Source: Bacteroidales bacterium (lineage in GTDB: Bacteria > Bacteroidota > Bacteroidia > Bacteroidales > FEN-979). From it: a stretch of DNA of 64,000 bases. The DNA is taken from contig JALNWE010000005.1 of the NCBI GenBank assembly GCA_023231065.1, forward strand, positions 20,138 through 84,137, given 5' to 3'. The notes beneath the pieces were generated by a model that was not told the DNA's origin, did not search any database, and saw only the letters and a list, made by a program, of their open reading frames with translations. The position numbers and the translations under genes were made by a program. Positions within the stretch are counted from its first letter, which is position 1. Every line of letters starts with the position of its first letter. Of the stretch, positions 7,702 to 15,543 are shown in pieces.

Positions 7702-10674
7702 ATGAAGAACAAGCAGAATGCTTTAAATCCTAAGAAGTATTACTTCATTGAGACATCGTTCAATCTGCTGATGAAGCGCAGGATCTATCAGGTACTTCTG
7801 ATTTCAAGCACTTACGATTCATTCATGTTAGAGGAAGATGGCCGGATTGATGAAACTATTTTCATGGAATATGTTTCGCTGAACCTTCGCTATCCTCCCC
7901 AGTTTCTGAAGGTGACATCGGAGGAAGAAGCCTTCGAAGTGCTTGAAGATAAACGGGTCGAGTTGATTATTTCGATGTTGAACATAGAAAATACCGACAC
8001 TTTTGATCTGGCTATCAAGATAAAGCAGAAATACCCGAAAATACCGATTGTAGTCCTGACCCCTTTTTCGCGTGAGGTTAACCTTAAATTGGCCGAAAAA
8101 AATTTAAGCGCCATTGATTATGTTTTCTGCTGGCTTGGGAACGCTGATATTTTAATGGCGATCATCAAGCTGATCGAAGATAAAATGAACATCGAACAGG
8201 ATGTGAAACAAGGGGTTCAGGCTATTCTTCTGGTTGAAGATTCAATCCGTTTTTATTCGAGTTATCTGCCAAACATCTATAAAATCCTTCTGAAACAATC
8301 GAAAACCTTCATGACAGAAGGTTTAAACGAACACCAGAAAATGTTAAGGATGCGGGGAAGGACAAAAATCCTCCTGGCAACCAACTATGAGGAAGCTGTC
8401 GATATGTGGCAGAAGTATAAGTCCAACTTGTTGGGTATCATTACCGATATCAGTTTTATGCGGAATGGTGAGACCGATAAAACAGCAGGGATCAGGTTTG
8501 TTGAAAAAGTCAGGGCTGAAGATGAATATATGCCAATCCTGTTTCAGTCGACCGACACGGAATATGAAACCGTAGCGCGAAAAATGAAAGTCGGATTTCT
8601 GAACAAACTTTCCAAAACACTATCTATAGAGTTGCGGAATTACATCAATGAATATTTTTCTTTTGGCGATTTTATCTTCATTGATCCGAAAAATGGGAGG
8701 GAGATCACCCGTGCTGTGGACCTGAAATCGTTACAGGATAAAATTTTTGAGATCCCTGATGATTCACTGTTGTATCACATGCAACGGAATCATTTTTCAA
8801 AATGGCTGAATGCCAGGGCTTTATTCCCGATTGCCGAAATGTTCAAGGAAGTTCCGGTCACCGAATTCGCTGACGATATGGATGAGGCAAAAAGATATTT
8901 GTTCGATTCCATCACGGCATTCCGCATCAATAAAGCCAGGGGCGTGATTGCTGATTTCGACCGCGACCGTTATGACGAATACCTTCAGTTTGCCAGGATC
9001 GGTGAGGGTTCAATCGGTGGGAAAGCGAGGGGGCTTGCTTTTCTTGATTCCCTGATCAAACGGAACCGGCTGACGGATCTGTTTGAAGATGTGGTGATTT
9101 CAATACCCCGGACAGTGGTATTGGGTACCGATATTTTTGACGAGTTCATGGAGGAGAATAATCTTTATGAAATTGCCCTGTCGGACCGGAGCGATAAAGA
9201 TATACTGGTCCGGTTTGTCAAGGCCCGTCTGCCATTCAGGATCCATGAAGATCTTTACCGTTTTATTTCCTGTATCAACAACCCGATTGCCATCCGTTCT
9301 TCCAGTTTATTAGAAGATTCGCATTATCAACCTTTTGCCGGTATCTATTCAACTTACATGATCCCGAATATTAAATTCAATGACCGGGTCATGATCGATA
9401 AATTAGGGGAAGCCATCAAAAGCGTATATGCCTCTGCCTATTTTAAAGACAGTAAATCATATATGGCAGCCACCCTGAATATGATTGATGAGGAAAAGAT
9501 GGGGATCGTTCTCCAGGAGGTAACGGGAAGACAATATGGTGAACGGTTTTATCCGGCCATCTCCGGGGTTGCGCGGTCTATTAATTTTTATCCCATGGCG
9601 CCTGAAAAACCTGAAGAAGGGATTGCCAATATCGCCTTTGGACTTGGAAAATATATCGTTGATGGAGGTGTCGGGATCCGTTTTTCGCCCAGATACCCCA
9701 AAAAGATTTTACAGTTATCTACCCCTGAGCTGGCCCTGAGCGAGACCCAAAGAACTTTTTTTGCCCTTGATCTCCGGGCTGAAAGTTTTGTCCCAAGCAC
9801 GGATGATACAGTAAACCTGATGAAGCTGAAAATCAAGGAAGCTGAAACAGATAGCGCTTTAAAACTCGTGGCATCCACTTTTGATTATGACAGTAATCAG
9901 TTAAAAGATGGTACCTTATCCGATGGTAAACGGGTGATCACTTTCTCACAATTGCTTAGTCACAACACATTTCCCTTGTCTCAAATCCTTCAGTTAGTGC
10001 TGGAAATCGGTCAACGGGAAATGAATAAACCCGTTGAAATTGAATTCGCCGTCAATCTCGACTTGCCCAATGATCAACCCAAAGTATTCAGTCTTCTTCA
10101 GATCAGGCCAATCGCGGGCCGGGATGAAACCATTAATATTAAACAGGATGAGATCCGTCCGGAAAACACATTGCTTATTTCTTATAATGCTTTAGGAAAT
10201 GGTATCATAAAGAATATTCATGATTTCATCTATATAAAACCGGATACTTTTACTGCATCCAGAAGCCAGGAAATGGTTCACTGTCTCGAAATGCTGAATG
10301 ATAAATTTACTTCAGAAAAGAAAAATTATATTCTGGTAGGGCCCGGTCGATGGGGCTCCAGTGACCCCTGGTTAGGAATCCCGGTTAAATGGCCGCAAAT
10401 CAGCGCGGCCCGGCTCATTGTTGAATCGGGACTCGAACATTATAGGATTGACCCCAGTCAGGGTACCCATTTCTTTCAAAACCTGACCTCGTTCAGGGTT
10501 GGTTATTTCACGGTGAACCCATTCATCAACGAGGGCTTCTATGATGTTGCTTTCCTTGCGTCACAACCGGCAGCCTATGAAGATGAATTTATACGCCATG
10601 TTCATTTTATGAAGCCCATCCGCATTGCAATAGATGGGAAGAAAAACTTCGGGGTCGTATATAAACCGGTATAA
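7702..10674 (+). CDS. Receiver-domain / PEP-synthase-like ATP-grasp fusion protein
   Basis: A 990-residue protein. Residues 30-165 look like a receiver fold that has lost its phosphoacceptor (the usual Asp strand reads VELIISMLN). Residues 173-325 form a second receiver with a complete acidic and switch set: ILLVEDS (E179, D180), IITDIS (D249), FQSTD (S283/T284) and K302. Around residue 437 the PPDK_N/PEP-synthase ATP-grasp region starts with GSIGGKARGL, followed by AIRSSSLLEDS...QPFAG near 532. The C-terminal part holds GPGRWG and GTHFFQNLTS. Neither a catalytic-histidine swivelling domain nor a PEP-binding TIM barrel is present. It therefore looks like a phosphorylation-controlled, ATP-binding regulator or kinase rather than a classical PEP synthase. 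It starts 44 bases after the NuoG/GltD fusion and is probably co-transcribed. A paralogue lies at the window start. Biochemical function unknown. Confidence 0.85.
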   Translation: MKNKQNALNPKKYYFIETSFNLLMKRRIYQVLLISSTYDSFMLEEDGRIDETIFMEYVSLNLRYPPQFLKVTSEEEAFEVLEDKRVELIISMLNIENTDTFDLAIKIKQKYPKIPIVVLTPFSREVNLKLAEKNLSAIDYVFCWLGNADILMAIIKLIEDKMNIEQDVKQGVQAILLVEDSIRFYSSYLPNIYKILLKQSKTFMTEGLNEHQKMLRMRGRTKILLATNYEEAVDMWQKYKSNLLGIITDISFMRNGETDKTAGIRFVEKVRAEDEYMPILFQSTDTEYETVARKMKVGFLNKLSKTLSIELRNYINEYFSFGDFIFIDPKNGREITRAVDLKSLQDKIFEIPDDSLLYHMQRNHFSKWLNARALFPIAEMFKEVPVTEFADDMDEAKRYLFDSITAFRINKARGVIADFDRDRYDEYLQFARIGEGSIGGKARGLAFLDSLIKRNRLTDLFEDVVISIPRTVVLGTDIFDEFMEENNLYEIALSDRSDKDILVRFVKARLPFRIHEDLYRFISCINNPIAIRSSSLLEDSHYQPFAGIYSTYMIPNIKFNDRVMIDKLGEAIKSVYASAYFKDSKSYMAATLNMIDEEKMGIVLQEVTGRQYGERFYPAISGVARSINFYPMAPEKPEEGIANIAFGLGKYIVDGGVGIRFSPRYPKKILQLSTPELALSETQRTFFALDLRAESFVPSTDDTVNLMKLKIKEAETDSALKLVASTFDYDSNQLKDGTLSDGKRVITFSQLLSHNTFPLSQILQLVLEIGQREMNKPVEIEFAVNLDLPNDQPKVFSLLQIRPIAGRDETINIKQDEIRPENTLLISYNALGNGIIKNIHDFIYIKPDTFTASRSQEMVHCLEMLNDKFTSEKKNYILVGPGRWGSSDPWLGIPVKWPQISAARLIVESGLEHYRIDPSQGTHFFQNLTSFRVGYFTVNPFINEGFYDVAFLASQPAAYEDEFIRHVHFMKPIRIAIDGKKNFGVVYKPV

Positions 10675-10687
10675 TTTTTCAACAACC

Positions 10688-10720
10688 GTATTACTTTTTT
10701 AGCAGGAGCAGGATTAAGCA
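10688..10720 (+). promoter_or_regulatory. Split leader motif GTATTACTTTTTTA-N9-GGATTAAGCA (copy 1)
   Basis: A 14-base block at 10688-10701 and a 10-base block at 10711-10720 lie in the leader of the transposase gene. The same two blocks, identical and separated by 8 instead of 9 bases, occur before the ECF sigma gene at 31857-31888. The bases just upstream are also similar (TTTTCAACAA versus TTTTAACAA). It does not fit the TAnnTTTG promoter. Function unknown. Confidence 0.6.
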
Positions 10721-10733
10721 GAAAAACTGCTTA
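10715..10733 (+). promoter_or_regulatory. Hairpin overlapping the transposase start codon
   Basis: TAAGCAG (10715-10721), loop AAAAA, CTGCTTA (10727-10733): a perfect 7-bp stem whose last base is the A of the ATG. In RNA it would mask the initiation region. Two more AGCAG copies at 10701 and 10707 could pair with CTGCT instead, giving alternative structures. IS200-family transposases are known to be held down by 5' hairpins; that this one does so is inferred. Confidence 0.7.
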
Positions 10734-11296
10734 TGAAAACTCTTTTATTGGAACCCGGTAAGTGTTACCATATATACAACCGGGCTAAAAACGGCGATCC
10801 GTTGTTCGAAAACGAAGAAGCTTTCCGTTTCTTCATGCGACTGTACCGTACCCATGTTGTACCGGTGGCAGATACCTTTGCTTATTGCCTTTTAAAGGAC
10901 CATCTCCATTTGCTGGTCCGGATAAAAAGCGATGCCAGTGGAAGTGTATATAAACCCTTTGCTTTGCTTTTCAATGCCTATGCCAAGGGATATAACAACC
11001 ACAACGACAGGCAGGGGAAACTGTTCCAGTTCAAACTCAAACGGATTGAGATCCGCAAGGAGCGCTATTTTTATGAAATGGTACGGTATATCAACCAGAA
11101 CGCCAGGAAACATGGCGCGATAGATGTAGATTCGCAATACCGGTTTTCGTCCTATCGCGCAACAATTACTTCGGCGCCCAGCCTGATTTGCAGGGAAGAA
11201 CTGGCAAAATTTTTCGCAAATGGACTTGATCTGGCTGAAAACCTGTCAGCTGAAGTGGATGAAAAGATGATAAAGATGTTCCTTCTGGAGAATTGA
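10733..11296 (+). CDS. IS200-like / REP-associated tyrosine transposase (RAYT), Y1_Tnp domain
   Basis: A 187-residue single-domain protein of the HUH-endonuclease Y1 transposase superfamily. The N-terminal YHIYNRAKNGDPLF strand and the metal-binding HUH motif within KDHLHLLV (residues about 52-59) are clear, and the RYINQNARKHG helix supplies the candidate nucleophilic tyrosine, at the position of the YIHxNP helix of RAYTs. No IS ends, target duplication or accompanying tnpB are visible: the stop codon directly abuts the stop codon of the convergent gene, and the start lies 58 bases after the upstream gene. This suggests a domesticated, single-copy RAYT rather than an active insertion sequence. 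RAYTs act on REP hairpins; the only nearby candidate is the hairpin over its own start codon. Confidence 0.88.
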   Translation: MKTLLLEPGKCYHIYNRAKNGDPLFENEEAFRFFMRLYRTHVVPVADTFAYCLLKDHLHLLVRIKSDASGSVYKPFALLFNAYAKGYNNHNDRQGKLFQFKLKRIEIRKERYFYEMVRYINQNARKHGAIDVDSQYRFSSYRATITSAPSLICREELAKFFANGLDLAENLSAEVDEKMIKMFLLEN

Positions 11297-13987
11297 TCAG
11301 GTTGCCGCACGATCAGGGATCTCGATTTTTTCAGTGTCGCAGATGGATTTCAGTCGCTCAAATGACCAGGGTCGGTCATAATCGAAAAGGATCCCATATG
11401 GTTTTTGGAGCTGATTGATAAGATGCTGTGTGTCATGATCCTGTTTGGACCCGATCTGATCATTAATAACCTGCCAATTTACTGAACAAAGCTTCAGGGG
11501 AATAAAAATCTCAGGGTCAATCAAGGCCAGGGTAATGGTATTCAAGTCTTCGGTTAATATTTTATTTCTTGTCCGGCTCAGGTGACGTTCGCCTAACTCA
11601 GAAAGGACCTGCATATATTTTTCGAAGAGGATATATTCATTCAGAAGAAAGATGATTTCAGCGGTGTCAAATGCTTTCCAGAAAGCTACATGATGGGGTT
11701 GGCATAAAAACCGTCCCAGCATAAATGCACCGGCCGAAAAGCCACTGATTTTTTTACTCTGACAAATCCGGATGATATTTTTAAAAAACTGGATTTTGCG
11801 TTTGGTAGTGAGAAGAGTATAAATTTTGTGCTGATCAAGATGAGACCCAAGGCCGCTTTTCAGGATTTCAGTATAATAATGTTCGGCATTCAGGTCAAAC
11901 CACCCGTTGACAAATTCGCTTGCTTTCACCGGTTGATGTTCATAATCATTCCGGATCAGTTTTACTACATCGGGTAAGGTCATGGCTTCCTCGGTCTTCA
12001 GCGTATTCAGGATTTCCTGATAACTCCGGTATGCAAGGGCCATATTAACAAACACTTTTTCTTCTTTCAATTCCATCTCAAGAGCTTGCCCTTCGAGATA
12101 TTTTTGAAATCTTGCCGGTTTAAATGTTGCTTTCCCAATATATATGCAATGATGTTTGCTGGAAACCGTGATCCAATCCCCTTCATGAAGAGTAACATTC
12201 TCAGCGTTAATGATGGCATTTTCCTCCAGCCGCATATGGTGGTTTTTGAGATTGATAAATGCCGGGATCCCATATCCAAGGCAAGCTGTGACAACATGAA
12301 TGGCCAATGGGTTCATGCTCAGTATCACATCCAATTCCGCCATAAAAATAGTCTCGGATGGGATGAAATTATCTTTGCACAGACAAACTTTCTCTCCTTT
12401 TTTTTTCGCTTCAAGCGCCCTGGCCATGGTAAAATAGATTCGGGTTGAAACAGCAGAACGGGGGAGGACCGAAACCCCATAGCCAAACAAAGTCAGGGAT
12501 TTCATGGAGTCATCATCAATCCGTTCTGAAAAGATCTGTCGTAAATGGTAGGGCTTGATAAGCTGGATCACCCTTTTTTTCGAAATGATCTTTTTCTGGT
12601 ACAGGTCGATGGCGGTAAGCATTGTTGACCGTCCGGTCAGTTCCGACATGTTGAGCTGAAGGATGGCAAAGAGGGATATCCCGTTATATGATTCAACGGC
12701 AAATTCAATAGTGGCTGGCGATTTAAGTTTTACTTCCAGCTTGGGGAGCATGGGGGTAAAATGATAAATGGCTGGGAATTCTTCTTTGATCTCTTCCCGG
12801 TTGAAATACTCTTTTTGTTCGGCATGAATGGTGCCGGTCATGATCTCTTCTCCGAATATTTCCCTGACGCTTTCAATCTGCATCCCAAGGCCTGTGCGGG
12901 GATGCCGGCTATAAAGGACCCCGGGATAAGAATCCTGGTTCCGGATCGTCCACACCATCTTTTGCAATATCAGTGATGGATAGGTCGTGTGACCCTGTTG
13001 GAAAGTATAAATAAGATCCTGATTCCGGGTAAAAAAGCTATGCGAATAACCCATAAAAACCTTTACCTGGTAATGGGCATCATACAAGATACGCTCATCA
13101 AGTATGGTAATCTTTTGAAACAAACGGGAAATCTGATCCTCGATGTCGTCGTTATCCGGGGTACGTTCTTCCTGGGGTGACCTGAAAAATTCCTGTTGGG
13201 GATTCAGGATCTGGCAGACAGATTGTAGGTTGTTCAGGTAGATTTTATTGGCAACTGAACGGCCATACCTTTTTTCAAGGGAACGGAAACTTGTTTTTGT
13301 GACCCCGATGTTCAGATAGGTAGGCATGAGTCCCGGGATATATTGAGGGGTGGCACAACGCATTGCAAATACGAGGGCCTGATCGGGATCACCCAGCTTT
13401 TCGCCCGTCATCTTTTCAAGATTGAAAATGGTTTCCCTAAGATAATTATCCCTTTCGGTTTTCTCTGCCAGAAAAGAGCTTGAAGTTATAATGCAAAAAT
13501 CAGGTACCGGATATCCTTCCTGATATAGATTGAGAAGTACCTTCCCTTTTTGGCTCAGGATTAATTCATCATAGGGTTTATCAGTAATGGATGGAACGAC
13601 ATTTTCGTGCTCAATAAAAACTATGGGGCCAAACTTTTTTCGTAAAATCCGCAGGTACTTTTCACGGAGAAGGCTTTTCTCCCGGATAGCATCCTTGTCG
13701 TTTTGTTTCGAATGATAAAGAATGTTCAGGTAGCGGGATACTTCCGAATGATCCGGCTGACAAAGAATTGCCGCATCAATCCTGCTGATGGGGACTGGGT
13801 TGAAAAAGTCATCCCCCTCCATCCTGATTTCCAATTCAGGAGATAAAGCGCCAGGCTGGTTGATCGTCGATTCCCCCGATGGGGAATCCCGCAAGATATC
13901 CCTGATAGTATGAAAGTTTGGAAAATAATCCCTTAACCTGAATTGAAGGATGTTGCCCGAAGCCATTGCGTTCCAATTATCCTGCAT
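11297..13987 (-). CDS. Pyruvate-phosphate-dikinase-like protein lacking the PEP-binding barrel
   Basis: An 896-residue protein. After about 120 unassigned residues, the PPDK ATP-grasp region is recognisable: FAMRCATPQYIPGLMPTYLN (from about 207) aligns with the PPDK SVRSGA...MPGMMDTxLN motif (R210 kept), GVLYSRHPRTG (356-366) with GVAFTRNPSTG, and IEFAVESYNG (427-436) with the region before LQTRxGKRT. The swivelling phosphohistidine domain follows, with AIHVVTACLGYGIPAF aligned to TSHAAVVARG, keeping the catalytic histidine (H564), then the GDWITV strand. Residues 620-896 do not look like the PPDK TIM barrel and are unassigned. It may accept phosphate from ATP on His and pass it to an unknown acceptor. 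It is last in an operon with gpmA and a phosphatase, overlapping the latter by 11 bases. An internal ATG at 13966 is an alternative start. Confidence 0.8.
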   Translation of the reverse strand: MQDNWNAMASGNILQFRLRDYFPNFHTIRDILRDSPSGESTINQPGALSPELEIRMEGDDFFNPVPISRIDAAILCQPDHSEVSRYLNILYHSKQNDKDAIREKSLLREKYLRILRKKFGPIVFIEHENVVPSITDKPYDELILSQKGKVLLNLYQEGYPVPDFCIITSSSFLAEKTERDNYLRETIFNLEKMTGEKLGDPDQALVFAMRCATPQYIPGLMPTYLNIGVTKTSFRSLEKRYGRSVANKIYLNNLQSVCQILNPQQEFFRSPQEERTPDNDDIEDQISRLFQKITILDERILYDAHYQVKVFMGYSHSFFTRNQDLIYTFQQGHTTYPSLILQKMVWTIRNQDSYPGVLYSRHPRTGLGMQIESVREIFGEEIMTGTIHAEQKEYFNREEIKEEFPAIYHFTPMLPKLEVKLKSPATIEFAVESYNGISLFAILQLNMSELTGRSTMLTAIDLYQKKIISKKRVIQLIKPYHLRQIFSERIDDDSMKSLTLFGYGVSVLPRSAVSTRIYFTMARALEAKKKGEKVCLCKDNFIPSETIFMAELDVILSMNPLAIHVVTACLGYGIPAFINLKNHHMRLEENAIINAENVTLHEGDWITVSSKHHCIYIGKATFKPARFQKYLEGQALEMELKEEKVFVNMALAYRSYQEILNTLKTEEAMTLPDVVKLIRNDYEHQPVKASEFVNGWFDLNAEHYYTEILKSGLGSHLDQHKIYTLLTTKRKIQFFKNIIRICQSKKISGFSAGAFMLGRFLCQPHHVAFWKAFDTAEIIFLLNEYILFEKYMQVLSELGERHLSRTRNKILTEDLNTITLALIDPEIFIPLKLCSVNWQVINDQIGSKQDHDTQHLINQLQKPYGILFDYDRPWSFERLKSICDTEKIEIPDRAAT

Positions 13988-14690
13988 TGTATTGTATTAC
14001 CATTTCCATGCTGTTCAGTTCGAGTGCGACCATATTTCCAAACCCCTCGCGACCTGTAATATATGGGCCATTATCAAGATCAATGAAAGGATATGTCCGG
14101 TTTTTGATCGCCATGGTGATGAGTTCCATGTTAACGGGAACGTGCCCGTGAATGATCCGCCGGTTACCGATCTCCTCAGGGATGATCTTGTAATCCCTCA
14201 GCCAAAGCATGGCATGCTTGTCTTCAAACGGATTTTTATTTTTAAAATTAAGTCCGGCATGGACCAGCACAAAGTCATCCAATTCTGCATAATAAGGCAG
14301 GTCCCTCATCCAGTTGATATAATCAGAAGGAATATCCAGAATATGCCGTGCATTGAAACTCTGAAGGGTTGGTTTCCCTCCAATCTCCGACCAGGATTTA
14401 TATTTCTGATTACCAAATTTGGGCCACCAGTTGCTTTTCGATTCTTTCATGGCATCATACAATTCCACCATGACATCTTCGTGATTACCCTTGAGGACAG
14501 TCACATTGTACTTTTCCAGTTCGAGGGAGCGGATAAAATCGATCACTCCTTTTGAATCAGGCCCCCGGTCAACATAATCCCCTAAAAAATATAGTTCGTC
14601 GGAGCGCATGGGTTTGATCAGGTCGGTGACCAACGACCTGACGGTATTGATATGTCCATGTATATCGGGAATAACCCAGCGTTTTGGCAT
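13977..14690 (-). CDS. PP-type metallophosphoesterase (serine/threonine phosphatase / Ap4A hydrolase family)
   Basis: A 237-residue calcineurin-like phosphoesterase with all core motifs in order: DIHGH near residue 9, GDYVDRGPDS near 37, GNHED near 69, and downstream histidines HAGL and HGH. The set binds a two-metal centre and hydrolyses phosphoesters. Bacterial members of this subgroup act as PrpA-type protein Ser/Thr phosphatases or as diadenosine tetraphosphate hydrolases; the sequence alone does not choose between them. It lies 24 bases after gpmA and overlaps the start of the PPDK-like gene by 11 bases, so translational coupling is likely. A role in dephosphorylating the PPDK-like partner is an attractive but unproven inference. 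Confidence 0.9.
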   Translation of the reverse strand: MPKRWVIPDIHGHINTVRSLVTDLIKPMRSDELYFLGDYVDRGPDSKGVIDFIRSLELEKYNVTVLKGNHEDVMVELYDAMKESKSNWWPKFGNQKYKSWSEIGGKPTLQSFNARHILDIPSDYINWMRDLPYYAELDDFVLVHAGLNFKNKNPFEDKHAMLWLRDYKIIPEEIGNRRIIHGHVPVNMELITMAIKNRTYPFIDLDNGPYITGREGFGNMVALELNSMEMVIQYNAG

Positions 14691-14714
14691 GTGGGCCTTT
14701 TTCTTTTGAGGAAG

Positions 14715-15461
14715 TTACTTTCTTTTACCCTGGTTGGCTACTTCTTCCATCAGCTTCTTTATAACTTCCGGATCTCCCAGGAAATAATCGCGCTGAAGCT
14801 TCATGTTTTCGTCGAATTCAAAAATATAAGGGATCCCGGTAGGAAGGTTGATACCGACAATATCCCGATCAGAGATGTTTTTCAGGTATTTAAGGATTCC
14901 GCGAAGACTATTTCCATGGGCTGCAACCACGACCTCCTTATACCTGGCAAGGGCAGGTTCCATCTCGGTTTTCCAGTAAGGGACAATACGCTCAACGGTA
15001 TCTTTCAGCGCTTCTGTTGCAGGGACATCACCGGGATAGAGGGCTGCGTAACGCGGGTCAAAATGGGGATGGCGGGGATCGTCAGCCGGAAGGGCAGGGG
15101 GGCGGACATCATAACTCCTACGCCAGATCAGTACTTGTTCATCTCCATATTTTTCAGCCATTTCGGATTTGTTCAGTCCCTGTAATACGCCGTAATGCTT
15201 TTCATTCAAACGCCAGGTTTTATGAACCGGGATCCAGAGCAGGTCCATTTGCTCAAGCATAAGCCATAATGTGCGGATTGCCCTTGTAAGATATGAAGTA
15301 TAGGCAATTTTAAAATTAAACCCTTCTTTTTTCAGGATTTTCCCGGCTTCGATGGCCTCGTTGATCCCACGTTCTGATAAATCCACATCAGTCCATCCGG
15401 TAAAACGGTTTTCTTTATTCCACAGGCTCTCCCCATGACGGATCAATACTAGTTTGTTCAT
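14715..15461 (-). CDS. gpmA: 2,3-bisphosphoglycerate-dependent phosphoglycerate mutase
   Basis: A 248-residue cofactor-dependent phosphoglycerate mutase that interconverts 3- and 2-phosphoglycerate in glycolysis and gluconeogenesis. The start at 15461 gives the family N-terminus MNKLVLIRHGESLWN; a longer in-frame extension to 15545 is not believed. The phosphohistidine is in LIRHGES, the family signature continues as NRFTGWTDVDLS, and LNEKHYGVLQGLNK and VAAHGNSLRG complete the active site. Length is normal for GpmA. It is the first gene of a three-gene operon with the phosphatase and the PPDK-like protein, transcribed divergently from the DUF2723 gene, and has its own -7 box at 15487-15494. 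Confidence 0.97.
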   Translation of the reverse strand: MNKLVLIRHGESLWNKENRFTGWTDVDLSERGINEAIEAGKILKKEGFNFKIAYTSYLTRAIRTLWLMLEQMDLLWIPVHKTWRLNEKHYGVLQGLNKSEMAEKYGDEQVLIWRRSYDVRPPALPADDPRHPHFDPRYAALYPGDVPATEALKDTVERIVPYWKTEMEPALARYKEVVVAAHGNSLRGILKYLKNISDRDIVGINLPTGIPYIFEFDENMKLQRDYFLGDPEVIKKLMEEVANQGKRK

Positions 15462-15486
15462 GTTCAGTGAATTTAGGTAACGATGG

Positions 15487-15494
15487 CAAAAATA
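15487..15494 (-). promoter_or_regulatory. Candidate -7 promoter box TATTTTTG for gpmA operon
   Basis: On the minus strand the bases read TATTTTTG, a match to the Bacteroidota TAnnTTTG box, 26 bases before the gpmA start codon. No convincing -33 TTTG was found. It lies 21 bases from the divergent box at 15516. Confidence 0.45.
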
Positions 15495-15515
15495 CAAAAA
15501 TGGTTCTATTTTTCC

Positions 15516-15523
15516 TACCTTTG
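15516..15523 (+). promoter_or_regulatory. Candidate -7 promoter box TACCTTTG for the DUF2723 gene
   Basis: TACCTTTG fits the TAnnTTTG consensus and ends 20 bases before the ATG at 15544, giving a leader of roughly a dozen bases. The -33 element is weak. Confidence 0.55.
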
Positions 15524-15543
15524 CCCTCTTCAAAGACCTCCTC

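Noticed and set aside
10733..11296. Active IS200/IS605 insertion sequence
   Set aside because: No recognisable left/right ends or tnpB; the gene is packed directly between neighbours.
11297..13987. Functional pyruvate phosphate dikinase
   Set aside because: The C-terminal PEP-binding barrel motifs are not visible, so catalysis of the full reaction is not supported.
13950..14555. 201-codon plus-strand open frame
   Set aside because: It is antisense to the clear metallophosphoesterase gene and shows no family motif.
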